Of a stretch of 64,000 bases of DNA, positions 52,474 through 60,941 are shown in pieces (within the stretch, counting starts at the first letter, position 1; every line of letters starts with the position of its first letter). Under the pieces are notes generated by a model. That model did not search any database and was not told the DNA's origin. It was given only the letters and a program-made list of their open reading frames with translations. Made by a program: the position numbers and the translations under genes. This DNA is from Verrucomicrobiota bacterium. Its GTDB lineage: Bacteria; Verrucomicrobiota; Verrucomicrobiia; Opitutales; Opitutaceae. The stretch is from NCBI GenBank assembly GCA_023416735.1, contig JAEZGX010000014.1, positions 62,001 through 126,000 of the forward strand, in the 5' to 3' direction.

Positions 52474-53241
52474 ATGAAGCGATTCACTCCACTCGCGTTC
52501 CTCGCCCTCGTTTTCGCCTGCCTCACCGCTTACTCCGCCTCCGACTGGCGCCCGCTTCCTCTCGTCCGCAACGGACAACTCGCCCCCGAATGGCAGCACG
52601 TCGGCTTCGGAAAAATGGCGATCGAAGGTGAAGCCCTTCGCACCGACCCCGACCCCCGCGGCCTCGGCCTCGTCGTTTACACGAAAGAAGCCTTCGGCGA
52701 TTGCCAGATTCGCATCGTCTATCGCCCCGAAGAACCCAGCGACAATGCCGGCGTCCACATCCGCATGGACCGCGGCATCCTCGACCAGATCGGCCGTCAG
52801 GATCTCATCGGCGTCACCCGCGGTCCCAACAACTCCCTCTCCGATGCCGAAGCCAAAAAAATGGCCACTGCCTCCGAACAGGAAAATGGCGGCTGGTATG
52901 CCATTCACCACGGCTTCGAAGTTCAAATCATGGATAGCGGCGACGCCCTGCATCGCACCGGCTCGCTCTATTCCTACGCGCCCGCCGGCGAACTCCCACC
53001 CGCGCCCGCCGACGGTTGGCGCACCATGATGATCACCCTCCGCGGCACCGAAATCGCCGTCGACCTCGATGGTAAAACCGTCAGCCGCTTCGACTCCACC
53101 AGCGCCGACATCCCGCCCCGCAAAACCTGGTCCGCCCCGAAACGCGAACACGTCCGCCCCACTCACGGCTACATCGGCCTCCAAATCCACGACCCCGGCG
53201 ACACCATCACCTTCAAGGAAGTCGCCGTCCGCCCGTTGTAG
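52474..53241 (+). CDS. Secreted DUF1080 domain protein
   Basis: The 255-residue protein starts at ATG 52474 with a signal peptide (MKRFTPLAFLALVFACLTAY). The body shows the DUF1080 pattern: FGKMAIEGEALRTDPDPRGL, FGDCQIRIVYRPEEPSDNAG, HIRMDRGILDQIG, and the C-terminal HGYIGLQIHDPGDTITFKEV. Related to the protein at 45636-46352 but diverged. Its 3' end overlaps the convergent PD-(D/E)XK-like gene by 29 bp. Confidence 0.85.
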   Translation: MKRFTPLAFLALVFACLTAYSASDWRPLPLVRNGQLAPEWQHVGFGKMAIEGEALRTDPDPRGLGLVVYTKEAFGDCQIRIVYRPEEPSDNAGVHIRMDRGILDQIGRQDLIGVTRGPNNSLSDAEAKKMATASEQENGGWYAIHHGFEVQIMDSGDALHRTGSLYSYAPAGELPPAPADGWRTMMITLRGTEIAVDLDGKTVSRFDSTSADIPPRKTWSAPKREHVRPTHGYIGLQIHDPGDTITFKEVAVRPL

Positions 53242-53968
53242 GAGCGGATTTTGCCTCCGACTTTTCCGCCTCCGCCCACGGGGGCGCCGGCAACACCACG
53301 CCCATTTCCCGGTTCACCGCGCGCGTAGCCGAAATTCCAATACACTCCGCCAGCTCCGCTCGCGCCTCCCCGCTCGCCTCCGCCCACACCGGTTTTCGCG
53401 CGAGCTCCAACGCCGCTCCGCGCCGCACCAACAATCCCCAGCCGGCCGGAATCTCCGCCTCCGCGAAAATCCCTTCCTCACTCACGAGGTAAAAGAAATC
53501 CGCCGCCCGCCACCGCCACAGTTTCGCAAATTTCGTCCCGCGCAGCACCCGCCCCTGCCACGTCCCCAGTTGCTCGATCACCCGGCGGTGCGTCGCGTGT
53601 TCAACCCCGGAAAAACCCCACGCGTCGAACTCCGGAAACAACGCCTCTCCTTTCCGCAGATCTGGACGGTGCCCGCCAATCAGCTCCTCCAACTTTCGCG
53701 CGCGCGCACTGAGCTCTTCCACTTTCCGCCGCGCCTCATCCTCGCCGCGCGCATCCTTCAACAAATCCGCGCGCGCTTGCTTGCACTCGAACACCGCCGT
53801 TCGCCGCTCCGCGCCCCGCGAACACCCCGCCACGTCCGCGCGATATCCGCTCTTCGGCACGCGCACTTCACACGCACAAATCGGAAACCCATTCGCCTGC
53901 GCCCACCCCAGCGCCAGCCGCTTCAGTCCCCGATGCGCTTCCGTTTCTCCATTGCTCACGTTCGTCAC
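53213..53968 (-). CDS. PD-(D/E)XK-like (MmcB-type) protein with repeat-encoded tail
   Basis: The 251-residue protein has the motif YRADVAGCSRGAERRTAVFE near 31-50 followed by CKQARADLLKDAR. An Asp, then hydrophobic-Glu-x-Lys, then a Asp-rich helix, is the PD-(D/E)XK arrangement seen in MmcB-like DNA-repair proteins. The GTG at 53968 is a choice; alternatives lie up to 54073. The last ~45 residues (from about GEARAELAECIGISATRAVN) are encoded by a dispersed DNA repeat that also occurs at 62303-62405. Confidence 0.65.
   Translation of the reverse strand: MTNVSNGETEAHRGLKRLALGWAQANGFPICACEVRVPKSGYRADVAGCSRGAERRTAVFECKQARADLLKDARGEDEARRKVEELSARARKLEELIGGHRPDLRKGEALFPEFDAWGFSGVEHATHRRVIEQLGTWQGRVLRGTKFAKLWRWRAADFFYLVSEEGIFAEAEIPAGWGLLVRRGAALELARKPVWAEASGEARAELAECIGISATRAVNREMGVVLPAPPWAEAEKSEAKSAPTTGGRRLP
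53269..53370. repeat. Dispersed ~100-bp repeat, copy A
   Basis: This stretch matches 62303-62405 over about 100 bp with scattered substitutions; shared words include CAACACCAC, TTCACCGC, CGCGTAGC, ATACACTCC and CGCGCCTCC. On the minus strand both copies have the same open frame (ATRAVNREMGVVL). A weaker relative with TCACCCGCGTAGT and AATTTCGATACG lies at 59790-59845. Confidence 0.75.
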
Positions 53969-54137
53969 ACCACACGCGCGATCTTTTCCTGACCACGCAA
54001 ATTTCGCTCTCTCAGGTTGATCCCACCACCGGACACTCCGCCGCTTTTCCTTTCGAGCGCCCACGGCCCGCAACCACGCGAAAGCTTGCCAACACCCGAA
54101 GCCCGCCGCTTGCTCCGCGCCGTCCCTTCAGCTCACG

Positions 54138-54908
54138 ATGCAGCGCCTCGATCCGCGCCATTGGCGTCCACTTTTCGACGCCGTTTACGAGATGAACACG
54201 GCGCGCGATCACGCCGACTTCATCTCATCCGCGCTCGCCGGGATCAGCCGTCTGATCCCTGCCGACGTCTGCCACATCCACGTGATCGATCGCACGAGCG
54301 GCCGCATCGTGCACCAAGCATTTCCAGAGAATCCGTTCACGCCTGAGGAGATCGCCTACTACATCGCGCATCCGGAACAGAATGCCTTCGTGCGCTATGT
54401 TGACCGCACGGGCGATACTCGCGCGCGACGTCTTTCCGACGTTACCGATCCCGTTCGCTATCGCCGCACCGAATTCTACCGCCGCTGCCTGCAACGCGCC
54501 GGCCTGCGACACAGCCTCGTCCTGCCACTCACGCTAAACAAAACCACCATCGCCGGCTTCGTGTTCGACCGCCGACGACGCGATTTTACCCAACGTCACT
54601 GCGCGTTGCTCGACGCTTTTGCTCCCCACTTTCGGCTCGCATGGACCCGCCACCGGGACCCCTGGCGCATCGCGGAGCATCCCGCCGCTAGCGCCCGCGA
54701 GCGGCTCCGCGCACTTGGCCTCACCCCGCGCGAAGCCGATGTCCTGTTCTGGATGACCGAGGGGAAACAGAATCGCGAAATCGCTACCATCGTCGGTCGC
54801 AGCCTCGGCACGATCCAGGAGCACGTGGGCAACATCGTCCGCAAGCTCGACCAGGAAAACCGCCACGCCGCCACCGTCTTCGCGCTCCGTCATCTCAGCC
54901 GCACGTAA
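54138..54908 (+). CDS. LuxR-type transcriptional regulator 1
   Basis: The 256-residue protein has an N-terminal GAF-like sensing region (about 10-165) and a C-terminal LuxR helix-turn-helix (about 194-250): LTPREADVLFWMTEGKQNRE, IATIVGRSLGTIQEHVGNIV. The N-terminus starts QRLDPRHWRPLFDAVYEMNT. No luxI gene is in the window, so the signal is unknown. A lux-box-like promoter lies 19 bp after its stop, in front of the PEP-CTERM gene. The protein is the same length as, and clearly paralogous to, the regulator at 60010-60780. Confidence 0.92.
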   Translation: MQRLDPRHWRPLFDAVYEMNTARDHADFISSALAGISRLIPADVCHIHVIDRTSGRIVHQAFPENPFTPEEIAYYIAHPEQNAFVRYVDRTGDTRARRLSDVTDPVRYRRTEFYRRCLQRAGLRHSLVLPLTLNKTTIAGFVFDRRRRDFTQRHCALLDAFAPHFRLAWTRHRDPWRIAEHPAASARERLRALGLTPREADVLFWMTEGKQNREIATIVGRSLGTIQEHVGNIVRKLDQENRHAATVFALRHLSRT

Positions 54909-54926
54909 CGCGTTCGATCCCGCGTT

Positions 54927-54971
54927 CCCCCACGCGTGGGGGTGGACCCTCCGCACCGCTTGCCCTAGCAT
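54927..54971 (+). promoter_or_regulatory. lux-box-like palindrome with adjoining promoter, module 1
   Basis: A perfect 16-bp palindrome CCCCCACGCGTGGGGG (54927-54942) is directly followed by -35 TGGACC (54943-54948), a 17-bp spacer, and -10 TAGCAT (54966-54971). The palindrome would be centred near -43, the position of a class II LuxR activator site. Spacing is identical to the site at 60791-60837. Predicted target is the PEP-CTERM-PAP2-MFS/SpeE operon. Confidence 0.75.
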
Positions 54972-55112
54972 GCGGTGCCCGAAGCAGATCGCCGGAGTTT
55001 CCCTCCATCGGTCTGACGTCCGGTCGGAGCGGCGAATCCATTCCAGCATCGCCGCTGCACCCGAGACGCCATGTCGCTCGGGGCGCGTTGCGTCTCACCT
55101 ACACCGCTTCTC

Positions 55113-56096
55113 ATGATCCCATCCGCCCGACATTCTCGTTTTCTCGCCGCCCTTGTCCTGGCGCTGAGCCTGCCTCTCGCGACGGAGGCCCAAGACTCGG
55201 GTGGCATCTTTGAGGGATCTCCGATCGGTCCCGGCGACGACTCCGGCTCCGGCGTCATCGGCGAGGGATCGTCCACCGAATCGGGCACCGACAGTGGCTC
55301 AGGAGTCGGTTCCGGCCTCACTCCAACGAGCTACGACGCTCCCCAGACCTACGATCTGGGCGGCGGCACCGTCGCCTTGGCCACTGCCATCCTCAACGGC
55401 GGCACAGTCACCCACGGCACGCTCAACGTCTCCAGCACCATCGACGGCAGGAGCGGTTCGGTCACCGCGCAACTCACCGGCACCGCAGCGCTGCTGAAGC
55501 ACACCGGCGGCACGCTCACGCTCGCCGGCAGCAACACCTACACCGGTGCTACGAACATCGATGCCGGATCGCTCCTCGTCACCGGATCGCTCGGGGCGAC
55601 GAGCACCACCGTCTCCAGCGGGGCCACGCTCGGCGGCACCGGCACGATCGGTGGCCCGACCCTCATCAAATCCGGCGGCATCCTCGAACCCGGGACGTCC
55701 CCGGGCACCCTCACTTTCACGGACGATCTCACCTTCGAAAGCGGCGCCATCCTCGATTTCGAGCTCGGCTCTGCGAGCGATCTCATCGTCGTCAGCGGCG
55801 GCACGCTCGCCGGCCCGTCCAGCGGCACGCTCACTTTCAATCTGACTGCAGGCGCAGGCTTCAGCGCCAACACCTACACGCTTTTCACCTTCGCCGAAAC
55901 CACGCTCCTGGACTTCGATCTGGACGATCTCGCGTTCGGCCTCACGCCCTCGGGCTGGGACTACGCCCTCGATCTCACGGGCAACAGCCTCCAGCTCCAC
56001 GTCTCCGCGATCCCCGAACCCGCCTCCATCGCCTTCTCCATCGGCGGCCTCGCACTCGCTGTCGCGTTACTCCGTCGTCGCCGCCCGGCATCTTGA
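55113..56096 (+). CDS. PEP-CTERM sorting-domain protein with autotransporter-associated repeat
   Basis: The 327-residue protein starts at ATG 55113 with a signal peptide (about 1-28). A Gly/Ser/Asp-rich linker follows (about 30-68). Next come one or more autotransporter-associated beta-strand repeats (GGTLTLAGSNTYTGATNIDA near 133) and a beta-rich region. The C-terminus has the PEP-CTERM signal: PEPASIAFSIGGLALAVALL then RRRR. Exosortase would cut there and attach or export it through the envelope. The stop overlaps the TTG start of the next gene, so the two are probably co-translated. Confidence 0.88.
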   Translation: MIPSARHSRFLAALVLALSLPLATEAQDSGGIFEGSPIGPGDDSGSGVIGEGSSTESGTDSGSGVGSGLTPTSYDAPQTYDLGGGTVALATAILNGGTVTHGTLNVSSTIDGRSGSVTAQLTGTAALLKHTGGTLTLAGSNTYTGATNIDAGSLLVTGSLGATSTTVSSGATLGGTGTIGGPTLIKSGGILEPGTSPGTLTFTDDLTFESGAILDFELGSASDLIVVSGGTLAGPSSGTLTFNLTAGAGFSANTYTLFTFAETTLLDFDLDDLAFGLTPSGWDYALDLTGNSLQLHVSAIPEPASIAFSIGGLALAVALLRRRRPAS

Positions 56097-59000
56097 ATCC
56101 GGCACCACGCCTCTCCGCTCCACTCGACAGTGCAACGGGTGACGGGTCGCTGCCCAGCCGCGCGCTGCGGTTCATTCATCGGCGTCCCGATCTCTGGCCC
56201 GGTCTCGCGACGCTCGTCATCGTCGTCACGGTCTTCTGGCTCACGCCGCTGAGCATTCTCTCCATCGACCGGGTGGTCCTCGGTCGCCTCACCGACTCCT
56301 TCGCCGCCGGCCTGATCAGCGTTTTCGTCGGTGTCTTCGTGTTGCTCCTGCTTCGCGCCGCCCCACCCTCCGCCGCCCGGGTGCTGCGCATCAGCTGGAT
56401 CGTCGCCGTCACCGCCTCAACCATCGGCCTGCTCTTTGCGTTCGCGCACCCTTCGCGCACGTCCACGTCGTGGATCCTGCAGTCGCTCGTGCTCTCCACG
56501 CTCTCCTGGAGTATCCTGGTCGCCACCCTTCTCTTTGCCAGCGGACTGGTGCGCGGACGCGACTTCGGAAATGCCGCCCACGAAATCGGACGCCACTGGC
56601 TCGCCGTGCTCCTCTACCTCGGTTGCGGCGGTTATCTGCTCACGATCATCCGAATCTACACACCCGAGGTTTTCGATCCGGTGCTCTTCAAAATGGATGC
56701 CTCGCTCGGCTTCCCATTCGTGGAAACGATTGCCCGTTGGAACACCGCCAATCCCGTCGCGAAATTTCTGAGCCACTACACCTATCCGCTGCTGGGCCTT
56801 TTCGCCGTCGCCGTGGGCGGCAGTCTCCACCTTCAGGGCGCCACACTCGCGCTCCGTCGCTACCTCGCTGCGCTCGCGCTCATCGGCTTCATGGGCCCGA
56901 TTTGTTATTGGGTCATTCCCGCCGTCGGCCCGATTTACGCCTACAGCGCACTCTTCGCCGCCGGGCCCGCGCCCGACGGACTCCGCGAATCGATCCTCGC
57001 CGGCCCTTCGACGATACCGTTCTCCGCTTCGGTGCTGCGCAATGTCATGCCTTCGTTGCACACCGCGTTCACCCTCGTCGCGCTGGCAGCGGTTTGGCCT
57101 AGTCGGCGCCAGTTCCTGCTCTGGCTTCCGCTGGGGTTCACGCAAATCGCCACCACCCTCACGCTGGGCGTCCACTACGTCGTGGATCTCGTCGCCGCCG
57201 TGCCGCTCGCAGTGCTGGCATGGTCGCTGGCTGAAGCAGGCGTCCGTCGTTTCCCCCCATCCGGGCTCGCACCGCGGCCGCCACTCCGCGATGGCGATCG
57301 TGGGATCCTCGTGCTCGGCGGCACTCTTCTTTTGAGCCTTATTGCCCTGGTGGGTTGGGGAATTGCCGCGCCGATCTCTCCGCTGCTCGCGTGGCCGCTC
57401 GCGCTCGCGATCGTCGCCGCACCGTCCGCTGCCGCCATTCGGCTCTTCAGCCCAGCCTCTTTCCGCTCGGCCGCCCCAACGCTCAACGCCCCGACTTCTC
57501 CGCGCGCACCATCTGCTTCCCGTCTCCTCGCCTGCGCGGTGTTCTGCACCGGCGGCACCGCACTGATTCTCGAGCAGGTCGCGGAAAAATATCTCTCCAC
57601 CTTGCTCGGGGCCAGCCGACCCGCCGCCACGATCGTGCTAGCGGTTTACTTCATCGGCCTCGCACTCGGCGCCACCCTTTGCCCGAAGCAACCTAGCGGC
57701 GCGGGACGTCGCCTCGCCCTCCTCGAACTTTTCGTGGCCGCGTGGTGTGCACTCGTCGCGCTCGGCTTTTTCGCCGTCGATCGATCGCTCGGTCACTGGC
57801 TCGCATCGCACGGCTCCTCCGCCTTCGCGCTCACCGCCGCCCGCACCGCACTCGCCGTCCTCTGGCTCCTCCCGCCTACGCTCGCCATGGGCGCGCAACT
57901 TCCCACGCTGGCCGCTCTGCTGCGCAGTTCGCCCGTGCTCGCCGGCGTATCCCTCCCGCGGCTCTATGCCCTCAATCTCGCCGGCGCCTGCACCTTCTGT
58001 TTCGTCGCTCCCGCGCTGTTGTTCAATCTCGTCGGCGCCAGCGGCGCGCTCTGGTTCGCCGCCGCTCTCGCGGCCTTTGTCGGACTGATTCTCTGGTCCG
58101 GCCTCCCCCTCTCCCACTCTCCCACTTCCGTTTCCGGCTCATCGCCGTCCCTCTCTCCTTCGCGGCCCTCAAACTCATCCCTCGCGACGGCGTTCCTCGC
58201 CGGCGTCGCCTTCTTCGCGCTCGAGGTCGTCTGGTTTCACCTCATCAGCGCGGTGTGCGGCGCAAGCGCCTACAGTTTTTCGCTCCTGCTGGGCGTAATC
58301 CTGCTCGGTCTCGCGCTTGCCGGACATCTCGCGGCACGTCCGAAAGTTCCTCCGCTCGCACACACCTTCGCCGCCCTCGCGGTCGCACTCGCGTTGAGTA
58401 ACGCCGCCTGGCCATGGACCGGCCGCGCCCTCGCAACAATCAACTCCATCCTCCAACTCGAGTGGTTTTGGGCCGGTGAACTTTTCAAGACTCTCATCGT
58501 CGCCGTGCTCGTGATTCCGCCCGCGGTTTTTCTCGGACAAGTCTTCCCACGCCTTCTTCGCAACACGGCCGCCGATGGCGCGCATGTCGGCCGGCTCAGC
58601 GTCGCCAACATCCTCGGTTGCGTCACAGGCGCGCTCCTCACCGGGTTTGTGTTCATCCCGTATTTCGGCGCCGAGCGCACGCTCTTCACCCTAGACCTGC
58701 TCGCCGCCGCGGCCGCGCTCATTCGCTATCGTTCGTTACCTCGGCGCCCGATCGCCCTCGCTGCCGCCGGCGTGCTCCTCACCTTGTTCCTCCCTCGTTG
58801 GGATCTCCTCGAACTCACTCGCGGTCACGGCGTTTATCTCGGTCCCGGACTTCCCTCGGACTCACGCCTGATCTGGTTCCGCGAGGATTTTACCGCCGGC
58901 TTCGTCACCGTCACCGCTCGCACCGATGCCCGCGGCCGCACGATCAAAACCCTCCTTCAAAACGGCAAGTTCGACGCCAACGACGGCGGCGAAGTCCCTG

Positions 59001-59784
59001 CCCAGATCAGCTTCGGCTTCCTCGCCGCGCTGCACGCGCCTACAACCGGCCGTGCCCTCGTCATCGGCGCCGGCTCCGGCCAAACCGCCGCCACCATCGC
59101 ACAACTCGGTTTCACGCACATCGACATCGCCGAACTCTCTCCCGCCCACCTCGCCGACGATCGCGCCGAGTTCGCCCACCTCCACCACGGCATCTTCGAT
59201 CGACCCGGCGTGGCCGTGCACATCAGGACGGACGAAACGTCCTTCTCCGTGCACACACGCCCTATGACGTCATCCAGATCGAGCTCACCTCCGTGTGGTT
59301 CGCCGGTGCGACGAACCTCTATTCGCGCGAGTTCTACGCCCTCGCCCGATCGCGTCTCGCGCCCGGCGGCGCACTCGTGCAATGGATTCAGCTCCACCAC
59401 CTCACTCCGCGTGAGATCGCCACGATCCTGGCCACCGCCCGCGCCGAGTTCCCGCACGTCGCCGTCTGGACCGCGGGCCATCAGGCGTGCCTCGTCGCCA
59501 CCACCCGGCCGCCCCAGCTCAACCTTCCCGTCTGGGAATGCTGGCTGACCGAACCCGCGCTCGCCCCGGCTCGCCACGCCACCGGACTGCTCTCGCCCGA
59601 GGCCCTCGCCAAAACGGAACTGCTCCCCGCCGGCCGCCTCGACGCTCTGCTCCATCGCCACCGTGGCGCTTACGGCCTCAACACCGACCGCAACCGCTGG
59701 CTCGAATTCCAAACTCCCAAATATTACCTCAGCCGCTACGACCACCGCGCCGCCAATCTCCGCTGGCTGACCTCGGCGCCGTGA
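56093..59784 (+). CDS. Fused PAP2_3 phosphatase / MFS-like / spermidine-synthase-like protein, frameshifted
   Basis: About 1230 residues if one frameshift is corrected. Residues 1-~400 are a polytopic PAP2_3 domain with PSLHTAF near 318 and HYVVDLVAA near 360, like Aur1-type phosphotransferases. From ~470 a second polytopic MFS-like part follows, then a spermidine-synthase-like Rossmann domain with ALVIGAGSGQ near 988. One base appears deleted at about 59224: the paralog reads VHVEDGRN where this reads VHI, then a frame jump; the second frame runs to 59784 and restores QIELTSVWFAGATNLYSREF. The TTG start overlaps the PEP-CTERM stop. If the deletion is a sequencing error, the gene is intact. 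Confidence 0.8.
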
Positions 59785-59789
59785 CGCTC

Positions 59790-59845
59790 CAATTCACTAT
59801 AGCTCACCCGCGTAGTCAAAATTTCGATACGTCTCGCCGTCGCCG
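59790..59845. repeat. Weak relative of the ~100-bp repeat
   Basis: The segment TTCACTATAGCTCACCCGCG then TAGTCAAAATTTCGATACG lies between the fused gene and luxR 2. It shares TTCAC, CGCGTAG and AATTxCxATAC with the repeat at 53291 and 62326 but is shorter and more diverged. Confidence 0.45.
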
Positions 59846-60009
59846 CCTTGCCGACGTTTCCGGCTCGACTGGGCGCTCCGCCGCCAAAGCTCCTCGCGCG
59901 CGCCACCTTCTGCACCGGCCTGATCGCGGAGCCATTCTGCACGTTTCCGCGCCGTTCGCCTTCGGCGCCTTGCCTCCCACGCCGCAACCGTCTTGCCTCG
60001 TTCCGCCCG

Positions 60010-60780
60010 ATGAAGCGCATTGATCCCCGCCACTGGCGCCCGCTGTTCGACGCCGTCTACGAGATCAACACCGCGAAGGATCACGCCGACTTCTCGTCCG
60101 CCGTGAAAGCCGCGATGGACCGACTCATTCCCGCCGACCTCTGCATCATGCACGTGTTGGACCGCCGGACCGGCCAGATCACCGCGGCCATGTCGAAACC
60201 GAATCCCCACACCGAGGCGGAGCTGCAGTATTACTCGGAAAACTCCCACCTGAATCCGTTCGTCGCCTACTACGAACGCACCGGCCGGACCCACGCGCGC
60301 CGCGTCAGCGATCTCGTTCCGCTCGCCGCTTGGAAACGCGATCCCTTTTACCGCGCGTGCCTCGCACGCAACCGCTATCTTTACGGTCTCGTCCTGCCGG
60401 TTACCGTCAACGCACACACCATCGCCGCCCTTTCCTTCAACCGTGTCCGGCGCGATTTTACCATTCGACAGCGCACGTTGCTCGATTTGTTCGGCCCGCA
60501 TTTTCGCCAAGCCTGGTTGCGACACGAGCAACCCACGCTCCAGCGCCTCAACCACCCGCTCTCCTTGCGCCAACGCTTCCGCGAAAAGGGACTCACCTTG
60601 CGCGAAGCCGACGTCCTGTTCTGGATCGCCGACGGCAAACAGAACCGCGAGATCGCCGAGCTTCTCGGCCTCAGCCTTTTCACCGTCCAGGAATACGTCG
60701 GCAACATCCTCCGCAAGCTGCGCGTGCCCAATCGCCACGCCCTCACCGTCCAAACGCTCAGCCAGCTCGCCGGCAAATGA
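60010..60780 (+). CDS. LuxR-type transcriptional regulator 2
   Basis: The 256-residue paralog of the regulator at 54138-54908 starts KRIDPRHWRPLFDAVYEINT and ends with the LuxR helix-turn-helix LTLREADVLFWIADGKQNRE, IAELLGLSLFTVQEYVGNIL. The sensing domain (about 10-165) has diverged most between the two, so they may respond to different inputs. The ATG at 60010 is used because it aligns with the start of paralog 1; an upstream in-frame codon at 59848 is not conserved. The operator at 60791-60837 lies right after its stop. Confidence 0.92.
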   Translation: MKRIDPRHWRPLFDAVYEINTAKDHADFSSAVKAAMDRLIPADLCIMHVLDRRTGQITAAMSKPNPHTEAELQYYSENSHLNPFVAYYERTGRTHARRVSDLVPLAAWKRDPFYRACLARNRYLYGLVLPVTVNAHTIAALSFNRVRRDFTIRQRTLLDLFGPHFRQAWLRHEQPTLQRLNHPLSLRQRFREKGLTLREADVLFWIADGKQNREIAELLGLSLFTVQEYVGNILRKLRVPNRHALTVQTLSQLAGK

Positions 60781-60790
60781 CGTCGCCCGC

Positions 60791-60837
60791 AACCCTCACG
60801 TGTGAGGGTTGAGCCCATCCGCCGCACTCGCTAAGAT
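60791..60837 (+). promoter_or_regulatory. lux-box-like palindrome with adjoining promoter, module 2
   Basis: A 20-bp near-perfect inverted repeat AACCCTCAC-GT-GTGAGGGTT (60791-60810) is followed by -35 TTGAGC (60809-60814), a 17-bp spacer, and -10 TAAGAT (60832-60837). Its centre is about -43 from the likely start, as for class II LuxR activation. The arrangement matches module 1 base for base in spacing although the arm sequence differs. Confidence 0.78.
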
Positions 60838-60941
60838 CGTGTCGCTGCGCCCGCCTGATTTCGGCGGCGGCACCCACCCACCGTCCATGCGAACCACTCC
60901 CGCTTTCCGTCGGCCGACACCCCTCGGCCGCCGCCTCTGAG

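Noticed and set aside
51325..53190. 621-residue minus-strand frame
   Set aside because: It is antisense to the transglutaminase-like and DUF1080 genes and has repetitive Gly/Asp/Glu shadow composition.
59215..59245. Programmed ribosomal frameshift in the fused gene
   Set aside because: No slippery heptamer or downstream structure was seen; the paralog keeps one frame here, so a simple base loss explains it.
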